64,000 nucleotides of DNA from Kryptolebias marmoratus (GCF_001649575.2 NC_051431.1:24747931-24811930); one strand, 5' to 3'; positions 48,891-63,781 are shown, numbered from the stretch's first letter. Translations and numbers: made by a program. The notes: generated by a model from the letters alone, not told the origin.

Positions 48891-51800
48891 TCAGTTATCA
48901 ATAAGTTAATAATTGACATACTTTGTGCAGTTAATTAAATACAGACACTGTGATAGGAAAAAATGTGAAATGGTTTACCTTCACTACTCAGCTTTATAAA
49001 CTTTAATAAGTTTAAAGTTTGACTGAGTTTAGCAACATCTGTGCCAAGAGAGAATGTTGATTGTCACAAATGACTAAGTTCTAGTGATGCGGAAACATGA
49101 AACCCAACAAGGAAGTTAGTACGTCTGATGTTCAGAGAGGTTTGGCAGCGATTAGGTAAATGAGGAGGAAACAACACAGGAAAACAGATGTAATTAGTGT
49201 TTGCTGTGACGGTGAAACACTTTAACATGAAGCTGACTTCCACAAATTCCCCACCTGTCAGGACGAGGACTCTTCATTCAGATTGCAGGTAAGGCAGTGC
49301 CCAATTACTCCACCCAGTCTTTCACCCGGTAACACATACACACACACAAAATAGGTCAAGATAACTACAAGATCAAGCAGGCTCACTTACAGGCAGAGGT
49401 TTTACCTGCTGTTTTCTGAAGTCCTATTTCATGTGCTTCTGCTCCTCTCTGGGGTCATCTGGAAGAATTCTGGGACACTGCATCTGATGGACAAGGTTAC
49501 AAACCAAATCAAAGGTTTGGCAAAGAGAGGAAATCCCAAGCTATATGTCCAAGCTATATAAAAAAAAGGCAGAAATGTTCAAGAAAATACAACATTCCAT
49601 GTTACCATTGGAAAAAAATGGGGATATTGAAAAAATAAACAGAACAAAACAAGTTCTGGCTGTGAGAAAGTATGCACTGAACACAAATATGCACACCTGA
49701 TTAGGCCAGTAGCCTCAGCTGGACCAAGATAAGTGATAAGGCAACAAAACATGCTCAGACCCCAGTTTCTGACTACTTACTCCTCCCAAACTCCTCCTTC
49801 AGGGACACATAATCATTCAACTCAAAGGAAACACAGCAACTAAAAAAAACTAAATATCAGAAAAAAATAAAAAGCTTAATCATCCAGAGATTTCTTAAGC
49901 AAACTATTTTTGTATGCAACAACCACTGAGTTTAGCTGACATACATCACCTCAAAGCTTGCAAAAAAAAAAGTTATCTTTGGTCAGTGGAACCATGATGT
50001 TTAACAATAAAAATGGCTTTAACCTAAAGAATTAAAACTGAGAGGAAAGGTTGAGTCAAATCTAAAAAAAAAACAAGTGTTATATTTCTTTAGCAGTATG
50101 AGGCTGAAAATCTGACAGACTCCAACCAACGCAGTGAAGAACTGAAAGTCAAGATCTGAGAAATCTGAGAACGCTGCCATCGCAGGACGACTCCATGATT
50201 TAGTGTACAGACAAAGTTTTGACATGCAAGAAGAGAAGCTCATTATATTCAGGTCAGAGTATGAACAGGCTGGAATGCCATTAAAAAAAACCTGCATTGT
50301 CTGAGTTTGGTTACCCTTTAGCAGCCTGCAGACTGAACTTTATATGTATGCTAAAATCCAGGTGATGTGATTAAGCTCACTTCTCTCTGTCTTACCTTCG
50401 TATACTTTTCTCATTTATTCATTATATATTGCCATGTGTCCACTCTCTTTTCCCTCCCCCTGCTTGTAACTCCAGAAATACATCTTTATGGATCTCTTAC
50501 TTCTCAGAACGTCTTCCTGGCAACTGTGATGTTTAAATCAGGTAAAGCAAATTCAATTTCTAGAAGTTATCAAGAGCTCAGTCATCCGCATCTGACATCA
50601 TAAAAAAGAAAATTACAGCAGCAGGATGAAAAACAATAGACAATGCTTGGTCAATCTGCGCGTGCATTTGCCTTCAAACGATGATATATACATATTATAA
50701 TTTATAGTCATTTGAACTTTATCTGGATAGATCAGAAAAGCAGTAAATGTGTTGACAATCGCCCTGTTTAAAATTGAGAGATTTCATGAAGTCATGACAT
50801 TTACTTCATTCTGTTGATAACTGCTGATATTTTAAAGATCAAGTTTGAAAGTATAATTTGATTCCTAATATTTAGATTACATTTAAAATCAGTGTTTGCT
50901 GAAACACCAAAGAACCAGGAGGATGTTTTTTTTTTAAACCAATGTTTTAACAAAGATGGACTACCTAAACAAAGATACAGAATAAACTCCAGGTAGATTT
51001 AAAGGAAACGTGAATTGCTTCTCTGCTGCTTTGCTTTTTTAGGAGCTGATGTTAGTGTGTAAATTAGCTTGTTAGCGAGCTTTCAGCAGGCTGTTTTATT
51101 CACACACATACTCATCAGGGACGGCTGGTATAAGTGGGCTAGTCAGGCTAGGCTCTCCATGGTGTTTACAATAAAAATGTTAAAATACCTAATAAACACA
51201 AATTAAAAATATTGTATCACATTTTGTGAAATTTACAACAAAACTTGTGCCAAACAGTCTCAATGAAATCCCAGAGTCTTTCCAAAGGGCTAACTTTTCA
51301 CAGCCCTGTTCATTTAATGAAATTTCATGGTACAGAATGATTGACAGACGTCTTGTCCCGCCCCCTCAGTTTGCTGCTCATTTGGGCTAATTTAGTTCAG
51401 CCCAGGGTCAGCCCAAGGCCTCAGGCTTCAGCCAATGAGGGTGGATGTACAATAATGGGCCTCAAGCGCGAGTGTATATGGGTGTAAACTGACGTAGTTA
51501 CTATGGCGAGCAAGATAAACATAAACGAGGGGGATTGTTTTTATTTATTTATTATTTTATTTAATTTCTCACCCGTGTTCCTTAATGTCTTTGGGGGAAA
51601 TACCGGAAGTGAAGAGGTTGAAGGTGGGTAGACCAAAGGATATTAAAAAAAGAAAAAGTGTCAAAACCAAAGTTTTTCTGTGACCTGGTTTCAGCAAAAG
51701 GACTGGCTAACAGCAGATGTAGCTAACAAATCTTTAACAAGGTTGTTATAAACCTATTTGCATCCCAGAAAATTTGTTTGAGTGAGCTTCTCTTTAAATA

Positions 51801-54800
51801 AGGTAGGCTTCATTTACAAAGAAAAATGCACTTTGATTTGATTTTATGAGAGTGATTAGTAATTGCGTTAAGGAGTGTGGTGCAGTGTTATGCAAAGCTG
51901 GTTGACTGGAAAAAATAATCTGAAATAATTACAGTTCAAACTCTTAAAGCAGGGGAATTAAGTTTTGGACAACTGACAGAGGTTCTGGGTAAGCTTGGTT
52001 TTTGGTGGTGGTTTGTTTTATGGTTGTCTTGTGCTAAAAAAGGACAAAATCAATTTATAGCAGGTTTTCTTAATTTCAAATTGGATGCTTCTGTTGTTTG
52101 AATCCAAACTGCAGTGTTTCATTATATATCTGTTAGCCCACCCTACAAATATCACCACCAGCTGCCACTGATACACATGCTAACTTTTGTGGCTTCTTGC
52201 AAACAGCTTTATGTTAAAAAGGGCAACGAGTAGCACTTCTCAAGCTATGACCACCTGTGGATTTGCTACCTGATAAGCCAGCTGACTTCTCTTTTTTTTA
52301 ACAAGGGGGAAAGTTATGGGGAACTCCCCTTTTTGGCCACCGTACACAGCTGAGTGACAGCTCAAAGTAAGAGGTGGGGCGGGGGTGGGGACTTAGCACT
52401 ATTTACGACCAGAGAAAGCACTGCACCACCTCTGCCACTGCAATAAAAGAAACTTAAACCACAGAAAAGGAAAGACAAAAAAAATGTTGTGGTTTTGAAA
52501 CCTGACTTTTTAACACCGCACTATACCTTAAAACCAGAAACTTGCCCAAACCTAATCTAGAGGTCAAGGTGAAAACAGCAACAATATCAAATACCATCCA
52601 CCCACAATCCAGTGTTTCATCTGTATCAACAGGCTGCGTTACATATAGAAAAAATGAGATAACTTGGGAGTCGCTTCAAAGAATTTTTTTGTTTTGTTTT
52701 TTCAGCAATTTTCATTGGATAAAGGCTGCACCAACATTTTATTGTGTTTGCCTTCTTTAGTTGTTCTAAACATGCTTGGTCTCTTTCGGTTTTCACTTCT
52801 TTGATATTGCGATATTAATATCATACTTGAGAAACCCTGACTTTGCTCGCTTCTCTTTCTCTTTAGACATCAGAACATATACAACACTGTGTGCTTTATC
52901 ACTGCAGTTACTATCATCTGAATCTGGTGTGAGGAGGGCAATGAGAATCCATCTGATTGGCTAAATATAAACAAAGCGGGAATGTTTAGCATTTGGAATA
53001 TAATAAGCCTCATTTATTTAAGCATAAATAGTCTATTGCAATAATGATATATCGCTCCCCTCAAACTTCTCACAAGACCATGTCCACAACTGATACCTTC
53101 ATAATAATTTTCTTCATCCCCCTCTGAACAGCACTCTTCTTCTACAATAAAGTTAGGGCTGACAGTGGAGAAAGACTAAAAAGAATCATTTGTGCGGCTA
53201 AGTAAAAAAGAAAAAGCCAAGCAAAGCCATAACTGTTGCAGTCAGCACTAATAAAATGGTTTAAAACAAACCCCAAATTAAAAAAAACAGTCAAATAAAG
53301 ATTTAAATCTCTAAAAACAAGAGTCAACATTAACAGGATGTTTGACTTGTAGGGAGATCTTGATGATTAAACCAATCGCCGTTATTATTTAGTGTCACAT
53401 TACTATTACAAGCAAAAAAGAAAGCCAACTTCACTTAATGGTCATTATTATCATTAAAACCAGCCTTATAAAAGTTTAACTTAAGACTTTAAGTTTAAAA
53501 AATGTGGCAAGTGCAAGATATGACGATCTTTTAAAACTCTGAGTTTAAAGAATTGATACAGATTAGTAGGAGCACAATATCCACGTTTGCAAATACAAAA
53601 TTAATGCTACAGTGTGTGTCTGTAGGTGTATGTGTGTGTGTGTGTTTGTGTAGTGTAATGAAGTGAGCCTGAGGCAGTTTCAAGCCTCCATCATGTCTGC
53701 TTCAAAGAGCTGCCTTTACTTAAACCAAGACGTCACTGAGAGACATGGAAAACAAATATACTATGAGCAAAAACATACAAGTTTACGACATGCAATACAC
53801 ACAGACTGAGACCAGATAACTTCCTGTTTTTCCCCCCAGTGGTTACGATGCTCTATCTTGTTTATCAGGGTGTAACACAGAGAGGTTGAAAACAATAACT
53901 GCAGGGAAAAGTGTTACAGTCAAAGAGGGTTTCTGTACGAGCACAAGAATGTGTTTCTATCAGGACAAATTTGTAGAGGGAAGGAAGGTTTACCCGGAAA
54001 ATAGCTGTGGAAATAATTTGTGTTTCCTTCGCACGCCTACAGCAGAGCGACGCACAGGGTGACCAATTCCAAGAAGAGTGCTGTTTAACAATGATACAAT
54101 CTCCGGCCAGAGACGGTTAATGTTTAACTCCTCAACTTACTTCAGCTCAGAAGCATCACATGATCCGCTGAGAATGTGTGACGGAGGGTCACAGAGATTT
54201 TAGGAAAACTTCTGAATCAAGGAAGGACACACAGAGGGTTCACTATGGAGCGGGTAAGAGATGACGTTTTTTGCTGGAGGCCAAACTCAGCTCTGCAAGG
54301 GTTCATAGAGAGTAACGTCAATGGCGTTATTTTTGCGGGGGAGCCTGATGTTAGACTTTGGATAAAAATACCATCTAAAAATATCTGCATCATTCAATGG
54401 AAAATCTCTGACAGATGTTTTGAAACCCTAATGCTACTAATCAACATTTTCAGTTTAAAAACAAAAAGGTCCAGATGTTCATGTGTTCTTCTCTTCAGGT
54501 CGATACGTCATTTTACTCAGAGGACTAGGTGTCAGTTCCGCAATAATAAATAAGAAACACCTTATTTTTATTTAATTCATCAATCAGATGAATAACTGAC
54601 CAGTTTAACTTTTCAAGTAAATAAATAAGACCTGCCATTGATAACTTATTTGGAAACAAACAAAAAAACAAAACAAAACAAAAAAAATCTGGCAAGTATT
54701 ATAAACCTTGGATTTGTCCCACATCTTTCATGTGAAAGTTTTAAACTACAAACTTGTGTAGATAAATGACAAAGTTAGAGCAGTTATGGTTACAACAATA

Positions 54801-54875
54801 AATAACATTATGCTCAATCTGTTGGTGCCTAGATTATGTGTTTTGAACGATTTTAAGCTACTACTATGCCAAATC
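48891..54875. other. Intergenic or 5' UTR intron, no gene recognised
   Basis: No recognisable coding sequence apart from the weak candidate exon at 49406-49458. A GC-richer block at about 51340-51560 ('cttgtcccgccccctcag', 'atggcgagcaag') looks like part of a dispersed element or a small CpG-containing patch, but I could not assign it. Confidence 0.35.
49406..49458 (-). other. Candidate 5' UTR exon (53 bp)
   Basis: On the minus strand a 3' splice site 'aattcttccag' precedes 53 bases that end at 'cagcag|gtaaaa'. It is on the pik3cb strand and 18 kb upstream of its start codon. It contains an ATG with a short frame only. Splice motifs of this quality occur by chance, so this is a guess. Confidence 0.2.
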
Positions 54876-54879
54876 TTAA

Positions 54880-55085
54880 CTAAATATCTGTAAAACTGAC
54901 TTGAGTTGTAGATATTTTTGTATTGGCTTAGGTAAATTAGCTGTGGCAGCCATCTTGAATTAGGTTGACTCCAAAAAGATATTCTGTTATAAGAGCACAG
55001 CCAATTCTTCCGAGAATTTCATTGAAATCCACCCAGAGATATTTTGCTAACACAACAGACAAACACACACACACAGGTAATTATT
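54880..55085 (-). repeat. Dispersed repeat family A, copy 9
   Basis: Minus-strand reading gives 'tgtctgttgtgttagcaaaa', 'tatctctgggtggatttcaa', 'tgaaattctcggaagaa', 'ttggagtcaacctaattca' and 'agatggctgccacagctaat'. Confidence 0.7.
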
Positions 55086-55089
55086 GCAG

Positions 55090-56070
55090 GTGAAAAAGCA
55101 ACTACTTGTCCTAACCTACTGTATCCACATTATTCAAGGTGTTCTCAGTCTGAATCCAACACTTGCAGGTTCCCACAATGAATAATGCACTCCATCAATA
55201 ACGAGTCTAATAAATGCCCAATTTTACCAAAAATCCTCTGTCATTTTAATGTTAGTGTCAGTAGTAACCTCTTAAACCTCTTAATATGCAAACAGGCTAT
55301 GTGGGTATTTACTTTACGTACTTTGGTAACTTCTGGACCAAGAAAATAAAATTTCTTGCGTGCTTTAAAACTACTTAAAGGGATAGTCCAGTTAACTCTG
55401 ATGTGAGGTTCTGTCTACCTAGTTAGTTACTTTTTTTACACCGGTATGTTGTTTTTGAGAAAGTTTTATAAGCTCGAAAAACAATAAAAATAAATACATA
55501 AAACTGGCCCGCCATGCTTTGATAAGGTAACTACAGATAACTATTTGACAGAACATCCCTTCAAAGTTGACTGGACTATCCTTTAAGCAAACCCAATATT
55601 AGTATCGACATTAAAATTGTACTTTTGAGAACCTATCCTAAAATCTTTGTTATATGGTTTGAACCAGCCTTCAACAATAACAAAAATGTTATTGACAATA
55701 ACTTTCCAATGACTACCACTGGTTTAAATTTACAGAATAAATTTGTGACTAAGGCGTGTAAACTAAGGCAAGGTGCTATAACAAACAACAACCCTGAAGT
55801 TATTTCTGGGACGAAACAACTTTTAGCACAATGAACAGAGTGGTGGTTAGTGACGAACACATCCAGTAAAATGGGCAACTGGTGCAGTTTCTTGTGCAAA
55901 AACAAAAGGGTTCCTGCTCATCAACAGACTCCCTCCTGAAGGAGCGACTGACCTGACAGATACAAGATTTTCTCATCTCCAGGGCCTCCATGCTAATTAC
56001 TGTCACCATTATCATTAGACAAAAACAGCATAGCGAGAGTCTGTGACATGACTTTCTCTCTCCCCAAAAC

Positions 56071-56101
<31 letters not shown>

Positions 56102-59100
56102 CCCTTCCTCCACCCATCCTCCGATGTAGGAATGCAAGGAATGCACAATCCTAAAATGACTGGGGGCTTCACCACCGGCCGAGTCCCTTACAGTTCTTTA
56201 CCTTTAGAGAACTTGGAGAGAGACACTCCTCATCAGCTAATGCATCCTCCTCTCTTACAGCACGGATCGGTCATTATGGGAGTCTTGTTTTTTCCTTTAG
56301 CATCCCCCTTAATCCTGTTAAAAACATCAGAGTTTTATTAAGATCATGAAGCAGTGATTTTGCTGACGGGTGAATGTTTAGAAGCTGAGGGTTTTAAAAT
56401 GAAAGAACATTTCTGGACTGAAAAAGTAAAAAACAAAAACATCTAAACAAGTTCTACAATGTCCTTAGACTTCTAACCTAAATCAAGCTAAATGTGATTA
56501 AAAGTGAAAATTCAGTAAACATCAAAAATACGTCTCCATTCAGCCAGTTTAGAAAAAATACATCAATGTTACAGACATGGAGAATGAACCCGAGCACTTT
56601 GCTTTTCAGCGCTTCTTGCATCCCACTGAGCTAACAAGCTACACACACAGTTCAACCGTGGAATAAGACTTTCTATAATCTTACACTGCTGTTTAGGTTG
56701 CTCTGTGCTAGTCATGATGACGGATGTCCATTTTTAAAAATTGCAAGAACAAGTTCAACTTAGCCTTTTATGATGAGCACACAGCCTGCAAGGTTTGCTG
56801 GTTGACGTATTAAATAAAATGAACTGTTTTATGATTTTGTCTGAAAGTAAAACAAAAAAAAACAAAACAAACAGAAAAAAAACATTTATATATGTTCATA
56901 TTAACCACTAGGTTATTTTCTCCTTTTTAACTCTTAGCTGAATAACATTAGTGCTTTTTGATGATGACATTGGCTTTATTTCAACGTCAGTGACTGAAAC
57001 ATGGATGGAAATCACATTAGTTACTCAGTTGGTTATTGACGAGGTCACATAGGCCTTGCTCACATAGAAATGTAGTGTTTCCAAAATAATCTCTTTTTTT
57101 GTCATTTGTAAAAATATCATTGTGTATAGAAATTACTTCATCCACACAGAAACACCAAAAAAAAAAAATCTAAAATGTTGTAGTAATTATGCCAGGCCTG
57201 TATGGGGCGCTGTAACGCTACCACGAAAGTACACCAGAAACAGGAAACAAAGCGTGGAACGTGCACATAAAGCTTGCACACTGGGTGTGAAATGTAAACA
57301 CAACATAAAAAGAGGATGTCCGCAGGTAGTTTATTAGGTCAAAGGTGGAACAATGAGATTATTGTTTCCAAGAGGTTATGTTTTATCTGTTTACACAAAA
57401 ACACAAGGGTGATGTTTCAAGACCTTTTCACTCTGGAACCAGTTTTACAAAAAAAAACATTTTGGTGATGCCGAAATATCGTTTCTGTGTGACCGACCCC
57501 TCATCTCCTTGTCCGACACCATCCTATTGTCCTATTGTCACATTTATTTAACTTGCTATGAAACGGGCCTTTGACATAAATACAGTTTACCATGTCAACA
57601 AAATGTTAAACAAATCAGCATTGCATGGAACCGTTCCTTTACTGTCTGTAATGGACTAAAGAGTGGAAAGTAATATATGCTTGCAAAAATCAGATGTCAA
57701 CTTAAAACCTTGTCTTTGAACATAAGTTATTTATAGACAGTTTGGTTAATGAGTGAAAACACGCAAAAAGGAATGTGCCAGTGCGTGCAGTTCATGAGTG
57801 CCCAAACCAAGTGTGGTCTGAAAGCCCATTGGTTTTGACTGTGCGTCACCGTTGCCTCAGCACAAACAAAAGACTACTGTTTGTCCAATTCCAAAACAAT
57901 ACTCACTCATGAGCACAGTGGATGTTTAGAGCTATAAGCTTTCATCACATAAGACCGGGAGAAAAATCACACTCAGCGTGCAGTTAAAGTAACGTGAAGC
58001 ATTTCATAGGAAGAACTACTAAGTTGTCTGTTGTATTTATTTGTGGCCTTTCTTCCCCTCTTTCCCCTTGATTTAGCTTCTTGCTCCAGTTACTATTTAT
58101 AGTAGCCATTGTGAGGCTGCTCTGCGGTGGGTGGAGTTCAACTCAATCGGAGAGCGTGTTCTCTTGATTTTTCTCTGATGTTGTAAATCAGTTACTTTTT
58201 GGCTGTCTGACTGACCAAAGGTCTACCTTAACCTGCGGTACAGCACTGTTGATCACTCAGATGGCAAACACACGTTAGCATAATGCAAAACTGAAGTTCA
58301 ATCAACTGGAGGTAACGGAGATCAACAGGTTAAAGAAGAAAAGAGCTCGAGGAAAAACTCAACGCTGATCAGACTCACAAACAACTGGATAGAAATCACA
58401 GGAGATTAGCAGGCGTAATTCCAATTTACCAATATTTTATAGAAAATTAAGCCCAGTTGCAGAAGAGGTGTATGGAAGAAGCATTCATTAAAGACCTGTA
58501 TGTGTTGAGAATGACTCTCTGAATTTATTGTATATATGTATTGTCCAAGATAAAAATAACCACAAAAAAAAAAAAAAAACATCATTCACTACTAAAAGGT
58601 GTACCCCATAAATTGTAATAAATGAGCAAAGTCAGCAGAGTTAGGTTTTGTTGCCAACAATTACGAGTTGTTTCTTTACATTTGAACATTAATGTGTACA
58701 CCTCAGACAGTCTTGGCACGCGACGGATATTGAGTTGATAAAATAATTCCCGGAAGTAAACGGAGTCAGAGGGACAACAATGAAATCAGAGACCCCAGGT
58801 CAAAGGTCAAAATGCAAAGATGTTTCTTCTTCTGAAAAGAAACAGTGACTAAAACACAAGGTTTTTACCACACTATTTTGACTTAGTTTTCGGTACATAA
58901 TTAATAAAATGTGGAATATATTGCATTCATTATTTTTAAAAGTGAACAGCTGCCATAAGTGAGAGCGGCTTAGGATGAGCTTTAGCTGCAGGTTGTGGTC
59001 AAATCAGATGGGTTCACTCGTGTAGCTGTATGCCAAAAACACACACACACACACACACAGACAGACAGACACCCAGCAGAATCGAACACTGTCCATAAGT

Positions 59101-60389
59101 GTCAACAACCTTCAAAACATTCTGCCACCTTGAGCTGAAGACATCAGTCTTGTAGTCCTTTTAAAAACAAGTAGGGCGTTGTGTGCCATAATCGGCTGCA
59201 TATCAGGTTCTTCTTTGGGATAGTTAAGCTACGGCAGAAACAGAAAAATCAGTTCATAAAAGGAGCTTTATTGGCGTTCCACTGCAATAAGGCATGACAA
59301 GAGACAGTAAGAGTAGAAAACTTGTAAAGGGCTGACACAAAGCAAAAAATCTATGCAACTTGATAAATCAATGCTAAAATATAATAAATGCTAAAAAATC
59401 TACCTGCATTAAACCATGTTTCAAAAGCAGACTTTAGCATTTCATAGCTCATCAAAAAGAGAATTGAATATAAAGTGGTTTAATTTAGGACCGTAAACTC
59501 AGTTCAGAATTGGACTAGCTGAACATGTTCCTTATCTAGTTTGTGACCTTGAGTAACACTGGATATGTGCGTAAGAAAATGTTAAATACATAACAGCAAG
59601 TGAACACACCTCAGGATGTCTGCTTGTTTAACCACATACAATGCAGTTTAAGATGTCATGGCACAATGGGTGATGAAAAGCTATGAAAAGGTACATCAGC
59701 AGTTGCATCAAAAGCTGTCTGGGCTTCGTTGAGTTTTGTGCATTAAATCTCCCCTGTATGGTCAAGAAATTTTAACCTCTTGCCTACAACTAAAATTCTT
59801 GTCTTTGACAGAACTCCCACGCAACCTGATGCATCTCTGCGAGACGTTCAATCTGTTCAACTTTCCAAGCACATCAGTGAACCCGATCTTTGAGCAAAAT
59901 GACACTGATCGACCAGCAAACGCTACAAAGTTTCTGTATCTGCTCTTGTTTCATTCCTCATCTAAACCCTTTATTTTATAGCCCCCTGAAAGTGGAAAAA
60001 CTTTGAGCAGTGTTGTCTCTGTAGGGGGACCCCCTTGTCATTGTTCAGCCACAAAACACCTAATACTATCAACAACAACTCCATAACGCCTGTGGCAGAA
60101 CTGAAAGCAACTCTGACACTTTTTAAACTAAATTAGTCCTCTGTTCTAATACAGGTCATCAAATGAAAAGCTTTTCAGGACTCTTGTGTCTGTTTACATT
60201 TTTCACGTTGCTACTTAGAATGAAGGCACCAATGGAATATGAATTTGTAGGATGAAACTGTACACTATCTGAAATGCTCACCATGCAAATTGGAGATAAG
60301 CATTTTCCCTGTCTAAATCATGCATTGAGGAAACGCCTGTCATTTCCTGTCGTAGAAAATGATGACATTACATTTTAAAGGTGTAAATA
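55090..60389. other. Intergenic or 5' UTR intron, no gene recognised
   Basis: CA microsatellites at 56069-56097 and 59039-59060. No frame matches a known protein. Confidence 0.35.
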
Positions 60390-60705
60390 GTAAATGGACT
60401 GTATTTATATAGCACCTTTCTAGCCAACCAGGCCACTCAAAGCAGTTCAATCTGTGCCCTTATTTACCCATCCACACACACATTCATACAGCACCTAATC
60501 TCTACAAAGTTAATTTGAATAAATTATTCTGTAGAGACTAATCAGTGCTTTAAACTCCAGTCATACACCGATGGTGAACATGGAAGACAATGAGAGGTTC
60601 AGTGTCTTCCCAGGGATACTTCAACATGTGACTGCTGCCAGGAATCAAACCTCCAACTCTCTCATTGGAGGACGACTGCTCTAACCACTGATCCACAGCC
60701 GCCCC
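60390..60705 (+). repeat. Common fish dispersed repeat
   Basis: Ordered landmarks of an abundant teleost repeat: 'taaatggactgtatttatat', 'agcacctttctagcc', 'ggccactcaaagcagtt', 'catccacacacacattcata', 'atgtgactgctgccaggaa', 'tcaaacctccaactctc' and 'aaccactgatccacagccgc'. Non-coding; class not decided. Confidence 0.7.
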
Positions 60706-63700
60706 AAGCTGTCTGTTGCATCACATAAAGCTGCATAATCACCGTTCTTCAAACTACATTTGCAACTGCATTTATTCCATTCTTGATTCAAACCAGAGTT
60801 CTCTCAACACTTGTATTCTGGGTCTGGTTTTCTGACAGACGAGCTGCAGAACGTTGCGCAGTTTAACTGCTAATTACAAGTCAGCGGCTCACCTGTCTCA
60901 CCTTTACACCGGAGCTGAAACATGATGTCCATTAACAAAAGTCTGACTCTCATCCTGCATAAGTACTTCCTACTAGAGTCTCTGACAAAGGATGTTTCAG
61001 CAAACCTAAAAGCTTTTTTTCTTCTCCCAACTTCACAATTAACACAAATTTGTTGGGAGTAATTGACATTTTAACTTGTCATTAGAGAGTAGGAAGGAGC
61101 TTCCAAGCTTTGAACTGTCTGACATTTGCCCATTACTTTAAATGTAGGTAAATATGCCTCTACCCACATGTGTCCGTGACCACATGTGGTTAGGATGAAT
61201 GCAAATCCATCTCTGGTACTGTTGCACTGTTCACTGTACCTTCTCTGGCATTTCTCTGCTCATTTCATCTGCCTCTCCCGCTGCCTTCCCTGCATTCCTT
61301 GGCAGGTCTCGGCCTGCTGTGCAGCAAAGATGAGAATTCCAGCGGGCCGCTCTTACCTCTTGGTCCATCACGTTTACCGCTGCGGTACTTTCCATTTGCA
61401 TGCCTTTCCCTTTCCCTGTCCCCATCCTTTATCTGCACTGTCAGTTGATGAAACTGCAACATGGTACGTCACTTTATTGCGCAACGCAGCTAGCAAAAAA
61501 TTTGTAAAATTATATAAAAAAACAACCACACGACAAACACCTATCAGTGCTTTGTGACCAAAAAACATTACAAAAACAAACAAAAAAACAAACAAACAAA
61601 CAAACAACAAAAAAAAAAATCAACAGACCTAACATCTCCCTTCCAAGCTGCTCTTTGAGAGGATGTTATGCAAGTTTCATATTGTAACAAGGCCTCATTA
61701 CTCTTAAAGTGTAACCCGGCAGGAAGTGTGAGTGAGCAAGAGGGTAGAGGAACACCCTCAAGAGAAAACAATACATGTGGCAACAGCAACACACAGGTGC
61801 TTTACTGCACACAAAGACACAAACTAAACATACAAATCAGGCTATAGAGTAGCTCTCAAAATACATGCAGGCATTTCTTGCGAACGGGTTGTGTTACACA
61901 CAGCAACACACAAACACAGTTTGTGAATAATGGATCACCTTATCTGCTGCTAGTTCACTCTTAATTGTCAGAAAAGCATCTGAAAGTATTTGAAGGCAGG
62001 GGTGAGAAAGAGAGAAAAACAAAATCAATACAAGCTGGTTCAGTGATGATTAGCTCAACACACAGAGAGCCTGTCAATACTGAAAACAAACACCGCTATC
62101 AATCATTTTACAAGTTAATCCTCTCAAATGCTCATGACATACTGATTTTCATCCTTTAGTCTGGACCTGGTCTTAAACCCTGAGCATTTTGTCCAGCCAT
62201 TATTCCTTTTTTCAACTAAAGTCCTTTAGATACGTGGAGATGGACCGCTTCGGACAAACGCTGATTAATATAAAAATAAGCACTGATCATGTCTTTGATC
62301 AAGGCCTGAAAACTATTCATCAAGGATGATCTGCCACAATAATAACTACTTTCAAATGTACAGGAATGCTGTGGAGACAACGCAATGATACAACTGCGGA
62401 AAAAAAAAGAAAAGCACAGACGAAGGAGCTAGAGGTGCAACATCCGAAACGTAGCATTTAGCAAGTTAATAAGTCAAATGTTCCAATGTGGAGACAGGAG
62501 AAACAGGAGAAACCTTGTCCTTACATCTGATATGATGACCCCGTTGACGAAGAAAAAAACAGAAATTACAGCCTTGTTTCAGGACTGATGATTCAATAAG
62601 TATATTCATTGTCTATTCTAGATACTAAATAAATGAAGATGATGTTGCCAAGTTTATTAGACTCATTTCACACTGAGGTCTATGCTGACTGTACGTGACT
62701 TAAGTGGATGAAGCGTTTCAATGTCTTGTTATCCAGTATGAATTTAAAACATCCTTGTTAAAAGTCAGCCTTTTACCATACTTCTGCTGCACAGTATCTT
62801 CAGTTTGAACATGGATGCTCATGTTTCACACGACCCCGGTCACAGTCTGCGTGACCCATCAGAACATGACTAAAAGTTGGAATCCCTTCTTCACTGTGAG
62901 GGCAAACTGATGCTGCCACGCTCAGAGTTCTCGCTAAACAGGTTTTTCCTGTCATTTCTTTTTTTTTTTTCCAGGGAAGTTCTCCTGCGTCCTTCCGTGT
63001 TCTGTATGCCCACCTTGGCATGACTATCTGTGCTCTGACACTCTTGCCACCACAGTGATAAACTACCATGAACCTATCACACTTTGGAATGTGTCCTGAG
63101 GAGCCCACTGTGTTATTAATTCACACCTGAACACATCTCTAAGACATTGCAAAAAGAAATATATATATACATGTTCTGGTTGTTTTTTTTTCATCACCCT
63201 GCGTGAAGGCAGTCTATAAGCCATCAAGTACACTAAAGCTGCTGTGAGAAAACGTATGGTTGTTCTGAAGGCAGACACCCAACAGAGTGCTGGCATTTAA
63301 AGTACGTATGACTCTTCCAGCCACAAGCATTCCTGTTTTAAACTTTACCCACTAATTCTAACAAGCTGCTTGTCACTGCGACAACAACATGCTCTCACTA
63401 CTCATGCCACAAGCATTATGTACCATCATAATCGCACAGGCTTAACCCTAAACCGTGTTACGACAGGAAACTTTCTACAGAAAAACAACCAAACTCTACA
63501 AAACCCCTTCGCTTTAAAAAAAGGCAAACGATGCACAAGGCAGGCAAAACCAAAGTCTTCCTTTCTTTAACGCCGGATTAGAATTCTGCTTTCATTTGGG
63601 CTCCGTTTCACTCAGAGGGGCCTGCTTCAGGACTAAATCTGGCTCAAAGTAAATTGCTGCATTGTTGGCTGATGTCTGCAGAGTGACGTCAGTACACCTT

Positions 63701-63721
63701 ATCAGCGTTATCCAACTTTAC
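60706..63721. other. Intergenic or 5' UTR intron, no gene recognised
   Basis: Includes a (CAAA)n-like A-rich tract at about 61569-61618, perhaps a retroposon tail, and otherwise no recognised element. Confidence 0.35.
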
Positions 63722-63781
63722 CTCTGAGGGAACCTGACAGCAGTCCCCTTCCCACACAGGGCTGCCAGGACCACTGCCTGA
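63722..63781 (-). CDS. Candidate 60-bp exon of unknown gene
   Basis: On the minus strand 'gatgttgtttcag' leads into 60 bases open in one frame (20 codons, starting SGSGPGSPVWEGD), ending at 'cagag|gtaaag'. The segment is clearly GC-richer than its surroundings and is symmetric (phase 0 in and out). I do not recognise the peptide. It could be a coding exon of an upstream neighbour, a 5' UTR exon of pik3cb, or chance. Confidence 0.3.

Noticed and set aside
56069..56097. Short-repeat array considered as a CRISPR-like or satellite array
   Set aside because: Simple CA microsatellite with no spacers.
59736..59981. Plus-strand frame of 81 codons
   Set aside because: No similarity recognised, no splice context, AT-rich composition.
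61186..61557. 123-codon plus-strand frame, the longest in the right half
   Set aside because: No recognisable domain or splice pattern, overlapping minus frames of similar length, and no codon-level similarity to a known family.
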